From NCBI RefSeq assembly GCF_030272615.1, contig NC_081414.1, forward strand, positions 3,535,501 through 3,599,500: a stretch of DNA of 64,000 bases, given 5' to 3'. Shown piece after piece: positions 24,701 through 35,195 of this stretch. The notes below the pieces were generated by a model. The model was not told the DNA's origin. It saw nothing but the letters and a program-made list of their open reading frames with translations, and ran no database searches. The number at the start of each line of letters is the position of its first letter. The stretch's first letter is position 1. The stretch comes from Cryptomeria japonica. Taxonomy: Eukaryota; Streptophyta; Pinopsida; Cupressales; Cupressaceae. The position numbers and the translations under genes were made by a program.

Positions 24701-24984
24701 TGTTGGATGGTATAAATGAGAAAGTTACTGAGCCAATAACTATATTCTGTAACAATACTAGTGCCATTAACATTTCAAAGAATCTTGTTATGCACTCTAA
24801 GACAAAGCACATCTCTATCAAATATCATTATCTTAGAGAAGAAGCTCAAGAGAAGATAGTGGTGTTGGAGTATGTTAGCACAAAGGAACAAATAGCAGAT
24901 ATCTTCGCCAAGCAACTGCCGAGGGACACTTTTGAGTATCTCAGAAGTAAGTTAGGGGTCCTACCCCTATCTTCCATTCACTGA
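21765..24984 (+). pseudogene. Copia protease, integrase, RT and RNase H of nested element
   Basis: Protease active site DSWIIDSGCSHHM lies near 21936. Integrase follows with an H-H-C-C region (CHVNFDNL, CRGCQMGK) and catalytic contexts VHIDLCGPM, SDRGGDF and RTPQQNRIAERRN. RT has [22 protein letters not shown] and FVDDIIFCGN in place of the usual YVDD. RNase H has VDWAGNIDDRKSTSGGAFF and ends GVLPLSSIH. Breaks are a TGA at 22317 (Trp position), a one-base gain in an A-run at 23611-23616 giving a frameshift, and a TGA at 23629 in the restored frame. Domain order protease-integrase-RT-RNase H identifies Ty1/copia. Length is near full for the family. Confidence 0.95.
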
Positions 24985-25373
24985 CCGAGTTCGGTGAAAG
25001 CATCAATTCGATGAATCTACATAATATCTTTTAGGAGTTGATGCTGATTTACATACTTTAGGAGGTTTTCTAAAGGTGTGCAAGAAACAATACAGGGAAC
25101 AGGAATTTAAGACATAAATGCTCTGACTGAGACTAAGTTGATACTTAACAACAAGGAATTCACTTCATACAGGAAGAAATTATGTTTTAGTTCTTTACTT
25201 TTTTGGCATTGTTGTCAAAGGGGGAGAAGACTGAAGAAAAAAGGAGAAGACTAATGTATGAGGGAGAAGTCTGATGACAGGGGGAGAGCATTTCAGCATT
25301 TCAGAATCTCACAGCAATCCAAATCAATTAGGTAAAATCAATTGGTTTTGCCATCAATGCCAAAGGGGGAGAT
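24985..25373 (+). promoter_or_regulatory. 3' untranslated leader and polypurine tract of nested element
   Basis: Several purine clusters (AAAGGGGGAGAAG at 25218, GGGGGAGAGC at 25281) precede the final tract CAAAGGGGGAGAT at 25360-25373, which abuts the 3' LTR. The extra clusters may be inactive copies of the second-strand primer. Confidence 0.8.
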
Positions 25374-26965
25374 TGTTGGCATTATAATAGACAAAGAGAT
25401 TGTTGGCATTATAACAGACAAAGGGAGATTGTTGGCACTTCAATAAGGATATTGAGAAGGTTGTTGATGATTATGGATATAACTGATTAAGGATGTTTTA
25501 CTGTCTTAATATTATTATTTTGTCATTGATGTCAAGAAATTGATTTTCTAATTCAGTATGATGTTGCCATATCTTAAGAAGTATGATTTGTTGAGTATAA
25601 AGATGTTGGTAAAAGACACATAAAGAATATGATGAATAAGGGGAGAGATAAGTTATTCAATGGGCAACTATTACCGAGTTAGACAATGATGAGATCATGA
25701 TGTTTAGATTGTTTTGATATCCTACATATGTTGTTGTTTGTAAGGTTAATACTATACTATGTTACCAAGCAAAGAACCTAGTCAGTAAACCCTAAGGAAC
25801 CTAGTCGGTAAACCCTAAGGTTATTGCTATCAATTAATGAAGACAAAATGTCTACCGAGTGAAGTTTAGTATTTACCGAGTTGTAACCGAGCTGTAACAG
25901 AATGCATTAAATGATTACATGCGTTATTTAATGAAGGAAGCTGATGAGTTGGAACTGATTAAATGATTGGTATGCCGTGCATGAAGTTTGTTAAAGAATC
26001 TATGGCAAAGGAAAATCGACAGGAAGATCTACAGCGCAGATTGAACCGCAATACCCTAGCACAAGTTCCAAGAAATTTATGCAAGTTCCAAGGTGGGGTA
26101 AAACGTTTTTCGGATCGAAGAATACATTGAACCTGGTCAAGTTTGAAGATCTGATGGCTATGATTGATCATGGGAAATGTGATCAAGGAGATTAAGCAGT
26201 TGGCGAATTGTTTATAAATAAGGAACTGTTGATAAACAATGTATGCGGGCAAGTGTATGCACAGGGATGCTACATAGTGATTACCGAGCACAGAAGCTTG
26301 AAGACCTGTTTGAATAACAGAGTATAGAGCCCAACAGATGGACAAGATTAGTTCTATGTCTAGATTGTATTGAGCAAATAAGAATCTGCTTTAGCATTTT
26401 AGATGTGAAGTTGCAGATAGATTTTTATTACTATTATTTTGTGAAGTGACAGAAAATGTCTTAATCGAGTGGACTTAACAATCTTATTTGTAAAACCCTC
26501 TAGCAAGGTGACATTCTGATTGAGTGTTTGAAATCCTTTAACAAGGTCACTTCGAACAAGGTGAAGATCCTAACAGATCTGAGGGAAATCCCTTAACCGG
26601 GTCACATCTAGCAATGTGTTTGTAATCTTTAACAAGATTTGCTTTTAACTGAGCATACTCTAGTAGAGTATATTTCTTAGTGGGTCCGAAATCCCACAGT
26701 GGTTTTTCCCTATTTGGGTTTCCACGTTAAATCTGGTGTTATGAGGACTATGATGTTTATATGCTTTTGAGTTTGCATGTTTAGCAGTTTTGGTTATATT
26801 ACTGAAGTATATGTTACCGAGGTTGAATTTGATGTTTTTATGGAAGATTAAGTTTTTATGATTCACCCCCTGCGCCCCCCCCCCCCCCCCCCCCCCCCGC
26901 CCCCCCCCCTCCCCTCATCTTATTAGCTTGGCATCTGTACTTAACATTAAGTATCAGAACTATTA
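25374..26965 (+). mobile_element. 3' LTR of nested plus-strand Ty1/copia element
   Basis: It starts TGTTGGCATTATAATAG and ends ACTATTA, the CA end being mutated to TA. It is collinear with 19179-20734 over its full length. The main length difference is a poly-C expansion at 26871-26915. Confidence 0.95.
26871..26915 (+). repeat. Poly-C tract inside the 3' LTR
   Basis: About 40 nearly uninterrupted C residues replace the short C/T stretch of the partner LTR near 20670. It may be real slippage or a sequencing/assembly artefact. Confidence 0.9.
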
Positions 26966-29215
26966 GGGACAACCATTGTCTACTACCCACAAGTTTCTTC
27001 TTTCTACATGTAGGGCAGTCTGCACAATCAGACTTTAGTATGCTTTGTTCTTGTCTTTCTCAACCCAAACTGGTTTGTATTCTACTTTTTTTTTCTGTTG
27101 CAACCTCTTGTTCCGGTTTAACTACCGGTTTCTGATCAGGAGTTGTCTGTTTCTGCTTGATTTTCCTATTCTTGCAATGCTTTGCAATATGTCCAAACTC
27201 TTGACAGTTATAGCATTTCATATTGACATTAGAATATGAATCTTTAAAACTGTTGTAGGACACCGGTTGATTTCTCCTACATTCAAAACTCCTATGACCA
27301 AATCCATTACATTGATAACAAACAACATCCATAACCCAGAGTGCAGCAAAATAGTTTCTACTTTCAAAACTAACTGGGGGCTTATTCATCAGTCTATAAT
27401 TTGCAACTCTATGTCCAAACTTATTACACCGGTAGCAATAACCATGGAAATTGGGTACATACTAGTCTTGTTTCTTTGAACCGACAAACCTTTGTCTCAT
27501 CGGATGTCTTCCTCTCATGTTGTTGAGTCTGGTGAATCCTTCACTATCCACCTTGGGATTTCTTTTATGATTTGCATACTGGTACGATGTGAGAGCCTTC
27601 TGATTTTTAGCATACTAGTTCACAGGCCGATTTCTTGTAGCATCAACATAGGTCTTCTTGCCGGTATCTTTGCTAACTGTAAATATTTGCTTCTCTTTAC
27701 TTTTACTTGAAGAAGCGAACTATATCTCCTTACCAGATGTATCTTTGTTGTTGTAACTTTGTCCTTCTTCAAATCCCAAGCCACCAGTATCTTTTGAATG
27801 CTTTTGATTGTTCAACATCTTGTCCATAGCTTCAGGGCTGCCCTCATACTTGCTCCTTGTTTTCAGTTCATCCTTACTCTTTTCAAGCTCCTTTGTGAGC
27901 TTTACAATTTCTTCTTCCAAATTTAGATGCACCTTCTCCTTCTTCATCAAATCAAATGATGTAACTTCACATATTGTCTTAACTTATTCCAACTAGAGTT
28001 TCAAGTCATAACCACTTGATTGGACTCATCTAGGGATCGCTTCAAGTGATCTTGTTCTTCTGCTGCAACAAGCTTGACTTTCTTGAGTTCTCTTCTTGTC
28101 TTACTTAGCTCCTCAAGAGCACTTATGAGCTCGCCTTCTAGATCCACTCCGACTTCAATGTCTTCATCTTCCTCATCTTCCACAACTAGTTCATCTAGTG
28201 CCATAAAGAGATTAACTTATCTTTCATCTTCATGGCAGTCATCTTCTGATGCACTCTCTTCACCTGTGGCATCACCCTCAATGGTATATAGGCTATTATG
28301 CTTCTGATAGCTTCTTCTTCCTTTTTGGTAAACTTTATTTTCTTTGTCTTTACCAAAAGATCTGCCAAAGCTCCTTTGCTCATCTCCACCGGTTTCACTA
28401 TAGGAACATTTTGCAGCAAAGTGTCCTATTTTACCATAATTGAAACATTTGAGTGGCAACTTTCCTTTATACTTATTAGATCCTCTCTTGAGCTTTCTAA
28501 CAAAGTTTTCTACCTCTACATCCGAGTCTCCACTGGATCCTTTATGAGGAACCTCTTCCTTGCCCTTTTTGGTGGAATTGAAAGCCGTCTCTTTCCTTGA
28601 AGATCCTTCTCTGGTTGTCCTCATCTCATAAGCAGTTAAGGAGCCAAATAACTCATCCATTGTGAAGGTTTTCAGATCCTTGGCTTCCTCTATAGCAAAG
28701 ACCTTGGTATCATACTTAGATGTGAGTGATTTAAGTACCTTTTTGACAATAATTTCATCAGCAATTTCCTCTCCAAGTTCTCTGATGGTGTTCACAGTTT
28801 TATCTACTCTGTGAAGGTAGTCTACAATCTTTTCTTCATCTTTCATCTTCAAGCCTTCAAGTTGACCTCTTAGCGATTGCAGCTTGGCCTCTTTGACTTT
28901 GGCATCTCCTTCAAATAATCTTTGTAATTTATCCCAAGTCTCCTTGGCGGATGAGTAGTGCATGACCTTGAGAAACTCATTATCTGACAGCCCACTGAGA
29001 ATAACATGTTTAGCCTTTGCATTGTTCTCATACTCCTTCTTGGCATCCAGGTCAGTGGGAGGAACATTGGGGACATTACACCCATTCTTTACATATATCC
29101 AAACATCAAATCCTAGAGAGGATAGATATGTTTCCATTCTTCTGCACCAAAATGCATAGTTGGTTCCATCAAACATGGGAGCTTTAGAAGAGGAGGAGGA
29201 CTCATTTATTTCCAT
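26966..29215 (-). pseudogene. Copia gag and protease start of the minus-strand element
   Basis: Reading leftward from 29215, the capsid-type domain (TNYAFWCRRMETYLSSLG, then WDKLQRLFEGD and LQSLRGQLEGLK) is followed by a basic region and a knuckle KCFNYGKIGHFAAKC (second Cys lost) near 28440. An acidic coiled-coil segment (27720-28204) comes next, then three further knuckles near 27300-27430 and 27210 (CYQCNGFGHRSFEC, CYNCQEFGHIAKHC, and one lacking its last Cys). The protease start WVVDNGC ends at the nested insertion. A stop at 28217, a frame change between 28003 and 27950 and later stops inactivate it. Four knuckles plus a coiled coil are unusual for a compact copia gag. Confidence 0.9.
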
Positions 29216-29270
29216 TGTGTTCTAAGACCAAAATCTACCTAAGCTAGAGAAATCTTATCTGACTGGGAAC

Positions 29271-29287
29271 CTAGGCTCTGATACAAA
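29271..29287 (-). promoter_or_regulatory. Primer-binding site of minus-strand copia element
   Basis: The minus strand reads TTTGTATCAGAGCCTAG next to the LTR. It matches TGGTATCAGAGC with one change and marks 29289-30834 as the 5' LTR. Confidence 0.9.
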
Positions 29288-29288
29288 T

Positions 29289-30834
29289 TGTTGAACACAA
29301 TGTACCACTGAGAGGGGGGTGAATCAGTGGTTCCCAATATTGTAAACCTTTTAAACTAGACTCTTGGTAGCAGTTAGCAAATCAGACACAAGGAGGATAT
29401 ACCGTGAGCTAAGGAAAGAGATCAAATGCAAACACACAAAGATACTCGACACATAACACCAAATATACGAGGAAAAACCAATGTGGGAAAAACCTCGGTG
29501 AGAAATCCTGCTGGAGACTACTGCTCCAATCCAACCTCACAATAAACACTAATTAAAAAGTTTAGGGCACCAACCCAAGGAGCACCAACCCCTGTAGCAT
29601 GCCCCAACTCAATGATGAACTATAGATCAGATTAATACAATAGTTGTAATCTTGTTACAAATGAGTTTTGTAACTCTTGCAATCAAAAACTTCACCGGTT
29701 AACTCTTCTCAACTGGTTCTCCCTTGCTCAGTTCTCTAACGGTTCTCTGTTCTCTATTTATACCTTTTCTACCCAGATTTTGTCTTTCATACCCTTCACC
29801 GGTGCATTCTCTTATCTCCTTCACCTTCTACAACTTTCAACCTGAATCCCCCTTGCCAGTTTACACAATTGTAGTTCTATTTGGCAGCTTGTCGGTTGCT
29901 CTACCTTTACCGGTAAGATCTCTGATAAACCTTCTACCAGTTCTACCTTTCTGTTAGAAAACTCCAACACTCAGATTCTTTTGATCTTCTCTCTGATCAC
30001 TCTCTTCTCTCTTAGTTACTCTATTGTTGTCGGTATCAAGCATCATCAACTTAAGTGTTCAGTCTGCATATTTATACTTGATTGTTCCTGCCAAAACCTA
30101 TATTCAAACTGGGCACGATAGAATTTTTCTCCATTGAGAAAATCCGTATCAAATCTAATTGGATCTTCTCTCCTAGATTGATGATCTGCAGAAGATCAAA
30201 CACCACCACCATTTTTGATGACATCTGTACGCGCTTTCTATATTTAGCGACCTGCAACTTGTTTTTCGACCTTGCTCTGTCATTCATCATTAATGCCTTA
30301 TTCGTTTCCTTTGACCATCGAGCACAAAGATCAGATTGTCCTGCTCGATTTATCTCACCAAAAAGCTTTTGCATCTCGATCCGCCTTGAGCCGTACTTCT
30401 TTTGTCATTGACCCTTGATTCACGGGTTCCTTATTTAAAGTCGACCTACTCATCACCTATCACATCAATGGCCGATTTGCCGGCCACATGGAATCTATGT
30501 GTCGTCCTCAGACACCATCCAACTCAACCCAGTCTACTATGCCGATTTGAGTTCATTCATTGACCAAGACACATGACCGGTGTTTTACCGGTTCATATAC
30601 CCTACCGGTGGATCATATTGACTTGAAATGCTTCTAGTTCTATGTCCACACTTCATGTGATCCAATAACCATTCACTTTGTTGGCTTGTCTTCTTCAGAT
30701 TCATACATGCTCACCAGTGGATCTCTTTGTTGTATCTGCATACCTACTGATTGACATTTCATACCGGTTTCCAATACTTACTTGCCGATTATCATCCCAT
30801 ACCGGTCGACATCAATGACGACACAATGCCAACA
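29289..30834 (-). mobile_element. 5' LTR of minus-strand Ty1/copia element
   Basis: On the plus strand it starts TGTTGAACACAATG and ends ATGCCAACA, pairing with 14055-15629. Beyond its right edge, element B LTR sequence begins at 30835 without spacer, so this is the right junction of the insertion into B. Confidence 0.95.
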
Positions 30835-31704
30835 ATTAATAATTACCTAGGGAATCCTATATAAAGACATCCTAACAATTGATTTTGATCATCAATCATA
30901 TACCCTATCATTCCAGCATCCGTGAAACATTCATTATCAAGCATTTTCAAAGATTCAAGGCCACATTTCATCCTTCAAGCATTGTGGAGCAAAGTTATAT
31001 CAATCTTCATGCAAGTATGTGTGTGTGATTAGGGTTTTTCATGTTCATGTGGTTGTCATGCCATTACATTCAACATTTGTGGTTACATTCAAAGAGGGTT
31101 GTATCATCATCAATAATTGTAGATATGATGTATATCTCCTTAACATTTATTTCAGTATTTGCATTGTTTCATTCAAGGTTAAGTCCTAAACCAGAGTTTG
31201 ACTTAAACAAACCCCTACCCACAACATCCTTCTCTCTCTTCTGTGTGCATGAAATAGGTTTAGGAGCTATACTCGAGAATTCTAGCAAAGTCAACAATGA
31301 CGAATAGGTTTAGCTTTCAACAAAAGAAAATTCAGAGGACTAGGGCATATCTATGCTACCTAGTCTTGAAAAATCAGGCCGAACTTCTGGGAATAGGTTT
31401 GAAATCTAGTCTTTTTCCCAAATCCTAGTATGTGGCTTCATGGGACATCAATAGCATTTCATATTCGTTAATTTACTTCAATTATCCCTCATTTTGCTCT
31501 AATATCATAACTACATTTCAAATTCAACTAAGAAAGAGGATAATCATTCCCAACCATTGAATCCAATCAGAATTTCAACCCTTTCCTCATTTGGATTGAG
31601 GCTAGATCTATTGGGTTCAATCCTCTTTTAACGTATTTGGTTAATTTGGATTATTAGTGATTTTTTAAATTTAATTGACCCTAATTCCAAATTACACCAT
31701 TACA
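30835..31704 (+). mobile_element. 3' LTR of element B, left part missing
   Basis: From AATAATTACCTAGGGAATCC to CCATTACA it follows 10262-11133 of the 5' LTR, including the shared GTGTGTGATTAGGGTTTTTCAT. About the first 340 bp are absent, replaced by the copia complex. The following GAGAC (31705-31709) equals the five bases before 9920. Confidence 0.85.
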
Positions 31705-31860
31705 GAGACAATGCTTCCCTCAGTCATCCTTTTGCACCATTTTCAGTGGATTTCCTTGGAGACATTGCTCTCCTTTGTTATCCTTTTGCATTATTTTTGG
31801 GGAATTTCCTTGGATACAATGCTTTTCTTGGTTATCCTTGGGATGGGTTATCTAACATAA
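31705..31860 (+). repeat. Continuation of element A 54-bp minisatellite
   Basis: Roughly three diverged units (GAGACAATGCTTCC, TTTCCTTGGAGACATTGCT, TTTCCTTGGATACAATGCTT) continue the array left at 9919. This shows that element B inserted within it. Confidence 0.85.
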
Positions 31861-32372
31861 CTTGCTAGATTACTCAACTCTCTCTTTGCACCAAGCTCTC
31901 TTGGGATGAGTGGAACTAGCATACCACAACTTGGTAGACTATTTTCTACTCTTCTTTCCTCTTTAATGGATCACCTAGCATAACACATCTTGCTAGCCTA
32001 TGGAATACACGCTCTCCTTTTCTATCCTTTGTGACCCCATAGCATACTTTACTAGTTGATTGAATCATGGAGTCATATGCCATCTTTGATGTGTGCTCTT
32101 GCTCTTTTTTAGGTGACCACTTGTGCTCTTGCAACAACATTTCAAGGGTGATATTAGTGGTTGAGACATTTGATTGTCGATGTCTCTTTAGCTAGTTGAC
32201 TTAGAACCTTTGTTTTTTGTACTAACCCCTTTGTTTGTGTGGCTTTTGTCTTTTGTTTGTTTTTAATTTTCGCGTGCCCTTGCATGTGGTTGTGTGAGTT
32301 AAGATCCTTGGTTTAGGGGCTTGTTCCATTGAACTTAGTGGCATTTTATCTCTTTGTAGGCTTTGTCAATGA
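31861..32372 (+). other. 3' part of element A internal region, 3' LTR not found
   Basis: 31907-32060 matches 13729-13877 of element B. The rest to 32372 has no clear LTR copy starting TGTAGCG, so the right end of element A is lost or too diverged to see. Confidence 0.5.

Positions 32373-32432
<60 letters not shown>
32373..32432 (+). repeat. Compound microsatellite (CT)n(AT)n
   Basis: About 11 CT units pass directly into about 19 AT units. It is probably length-variable. Confidence 0.98.
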
Positions 32433-32434
<2 letters not shown>

Positions 32435-32472
32435 TCTACTTTACCATGAGTATGTGTGTAGGGTCATACTAC

Positions 32473-33093
32473 TGCTAAAGTGGATGCTAAATGTTTACCG
32501 AGGCAAACAAATAAAAATGACCATTTTTTATTTTTGTATTGTAGAAGATTTGAACTCAACACCATCTAGATGGGTACAACATGGACTTTGCCATTAAACC
32601 AAATGCCCTTCACCAAATGACCATTTTTTAGTCAAATCAAATCATGAGCAAAGTTCAATTCTATTATAACAACAATTAAAATCCAAACATTAAATTTTAA
32701 ATTATTATTATTAATTAATTATTTATTTAAGTAAACTATAATTAAATCATTTATTTTCACTGTAATTCAATAGATCACTCAGATGCTAAAGTGGATGCTA
32801 AATGTTTACCGAGGCAAACAAATAAAAATGACCATTTTTTATTTTTGTATCTAGAAGATTTAAACTCAACACCATCTAGATGGGTACAACATGGACTTTG
32901 CCATTAAACCAAATGCCCTTCACCAAATGACCATTTTTTAGTCAAATCAAATCATGAGCAAAGTTCAATTCTATTATAACAACAATTAAAATCCAAACAT
33001 TAAATTTTAAATTTTTATTATTAATTAATTATTTATTTAAGTAAATTATAATTAAATCATTTATTTTCACTGTAATTCAATAGATCACTCACA
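32473..33093 (+). repeat. Tandem duplication of a 311-bp unit
   Basis: Copies at 32473-32783 and 32784-33093 begin TGCTAAAGTGGATGCTAAAT and differ by only a few bases by eye (for example a 3-bp change near 32550/32861). The unit contains CTAGATGGGTACAACATGG and an AT-rich tail ATTAATTAATTATTTATTT. It lies 0.7 kb upstream of the OR start and looks like a recent duplication. Confidence 0.95.
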
Positions 33094-33739
33094 CGAAATG
33101 ATTTTTTTAATGACATCTACGAAAACAAACAATCTATAAGACCTAAGATTGATACAATGAATCCAAAAAAATCAATCACAAACCTAAATCACAACTATTG
33201 AGTGACCACTATTCTTTCCTATCATAATTTGTCTGGAAGGGATTTTGACCAAATAATGAATCTTTGTCCTTAAGGCAAGAATGCAATATGAGGTTCTGTC
33301 ATTTTAAATTATTAAATCCTTATGTTGTGATCGGTGACGACATATGAATATAAATGAGACCTATCCTATCCTTACGGTTGTGACCCTCCCCGTCCCCAGT
33401 TCGAGTCCCCCTCAAAGTCTGTTGGGGTACATAACGTCACTATCCAATTAAAAACACATCCTCCTGCAAGGTCCATCTTTCAATCCTTAGTCCTTTTGCC
33501 TACCTCAGTTCTAACACGAGAACAAAATTTTATCCATTTCAGTCTCCAGGGCCCCCTGGACAAAGAGCGAGCTAACACAGCAAAGTAAAAATTAAAAAAA
33601 TACTACTACACTGATCGCTAGTAATTAAACTCTGTGGCAGCGCGATGTTTAATCAGAGGACACGTATCTATTGCGGGTACTACTAGCATAAGCAGAGGGC
33701 CCAGCTCGGATTCCTCCTCTGCCATTTCCTCCACGCGAA
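33094..33739 (+). promoter_or_regulatory. Upstream region and probable 5' UTR of ORANGE
   Basis: Composition changes from AT-rich to GC-rich near 33540. ACACGTATC at 33660-33668 has an ACGT core like ABA or light-responsive elements. I find no clear TATA box; an A/T run lies at 33590-33602. A tRNA-B-box-like GTTCGAGTCC near 33399 may be a SINE remnant. Start sites cannot be fixed from sequence. Confidence 0.4.
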
Positions 33740-33763
33740 ATGCCTGAATCTGCATTTCTGTGA
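33740..33763 (+). CDS. Short upstream ORF before ORANGE
   Basis: ATGCCTGAATCTGCATTTCTGTGA encodes seven residues and stops 8 nt before the presumed OR start at 33772. If it lies in the mRNA it could reduce initiation at the main start, which is an inference. No conservation can be judged here. Confidence 0.35.
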   Translation: MPESAFL

Positions 33764-33771
33764 GAATCAGA

Positions 33772-33986
33772 ATGGCTTTACTCTACACACTGGATTGGAG
33801 CCTCGCTGGCATTTGTCATGCCTCCTTCACACCCACCAAGCATCGCAGGCGAACAAGATCTTGCTCCGCTTTTGCCTTCAACCACAGATGCCGGTGGCAG
33901 CAGCATTTAACTAGACACTGCCGGTGCCGATCGTCCATGGCAGAAGAGGGGCCTAAATTCGATGCAACTGAAGCGCCTCCCTCCAG
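33772..33986 (+). CDS. OR: ORANGE exon 1 (plastid transit peptide region)
   Basis: ATG at 33772 opens 71 codons plus two bases. The N-terminal part is rich in Arg, Ser, Thr and His and poor in acids (SFTPTKHRRRTRSCSAF), as in stromal transit peptides. It is followed by a short acidic linker (MAEEGPKFDATEAPPS) like the one before the conserved block in Arabidopsis OR. The last two bases AG join the first base C of the exon at 56810 to give Ser and keep the reading frame into FCIIEGPETV. The donor is GC (AG|GCAAGT), the usual context of GC-AG introns. OR is a DnaJ-type zinc-finger chaperone that stabilises phytoene synthase and promotes carotenoid accumulation. The assignment rests on phase, composition and order, not on sequence identity. 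Confidence 0.6.
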
Positions 33987-33992
33987 GCAAGT
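33987..33992 (+). promoter_or_regulatory. GC-type 5' splice site of ORANGE intron 1
   Basis: CCAG|GCAAGT matches the consensus of the minor GC-AG class of U2 introns. The nearby GT at 33991 would end the exon in phase 0, which does not fit the phase of exon 2. Confidence 0.5.
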
Positions 33993-34723
33993 GCCAGTGC
34001 CAGTGCCATCTCATTTCTCATCATCATTCAATCTGCCCGCATTCTGCACCCGACTGTAACTAGGGTTTAGCTGCCTTCTCTTTCGATCTAATTTTATAAT
34101 TCTCAGGCCAAACTTCAAATATGGTGTAATGATATAGTTATTATTATCAATTAATTATATCTTTAATTGTTAGGCAAGAAGATGACTACTGCTATTTCCT
34201 TATTTGCAAAGGCGGGAAATTTCTAATGAAAATTAACCATACTAGCTCCAGCTTCAGCGTGACTAAATCGATCTCGCTGCCGTCATTTCGCTCTCTGTTC
34301 ACTTCAAACTTGCATGAGAGTACAGTTTTGGCTTTGTGATCAGATATACTGTTATGATCTCACATAGGATAATAAAATTGTTTCATTTATCTGTAATAAC
34401 CATTGATACAAATGTCTTCGTGTAGTTCAATTTGAAAATTTGTCAACTTTTTATAGTTTTCTGAACTTAGACTTACTTCTATTAGTTATCAGAACCAGCG
34501 AATACAGTCCCTTGCCATATCTACTAGCTAGACTGGACGAGGCAAAACTGATACATCAAAATGGATTTGACTTTGTGAAAAAACTCGCCAAAATATTTCA
34601 CTACAGAAAATGAGGGACTTTCATTTTCTGCTTGTTTGAGAGTCAAATCTCATGCTTGGAGTTGGAGACTGTCATCAGAACGTAGAGTCTATCCATTTCA
34701 GCTTGTTTAAAGGTGCTCGAACT
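33993..34723 (+). other. ORANGE intron 1, start; no feature seen
   Basis: AT-rich sequence without recognisable open frame or repeat. It may be original intron sequence. Confidence 0.4.
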
Positions 34724-34895
34724 TGTAAGTATTATGTCTGATTTGGAGATGAATGTCACAATGAAGTATTACAGGTAAATTTAATTGAGTGGCTTGAAAT
34801 CACAGGACATGTAAGTATTATGTCTGATTTGGAGATGAATGTCAGAATGAAGTATTACAGGTAAATTTAATTGAGTGGCCTGAAATCACAGGAAC
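34724..34895 (+). repeat. Tandem duplication of an 86-bp unit with splice-like motifs
   Basis: Units at 34724-34809 and 34810-34895 differ at about two positions. Each holds a donor-like TGTAAGTATTATG and TATTACAG|GTAAATTT, which could act as acceptor or donor. They lie in OR intron 1. Confidence 0.9.
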
Positions 34896-35195
34896 TGCCT
34901 GTAAGTCTTTAACCTCTTTAAGGAGAGCGAGACTTTATTTTCTAATGACCTGTTCATAACACGAAAGTTGTTTTTATTTAACATGCAATGGGTATTGATT
35001 CTAGATATCTGGGCACGATTTTGGTCAAACTTTGATATTGTTCTGGCTTCCATAAGAAAGAAATGTCCAGGTTCTTGGCCAAGGAGTAGCTGGATTCCTT
35101 CACATTGAAAGCTCCCTAGTTTTTCAGCCAATTTCACCGATCATATGCTGGCATATCTGTGACCTGGTAATCTGTTTGAATTCAGATTGATCAGT

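Noticed and set aside
33390-33412. SINE based on a GTTCGAGTCC B-box-like motif
   Set aside because: No A box, tail or target duplication could be recognised, so it is mentioned only as a possible remnant.
33987-33996. Canonical GT donor at 33991 for OR exon 1
   Set aside because: It leaves phase 0, while exon 2 begins with one base of a split codon. The GC donor at 33987 gives the right phase.
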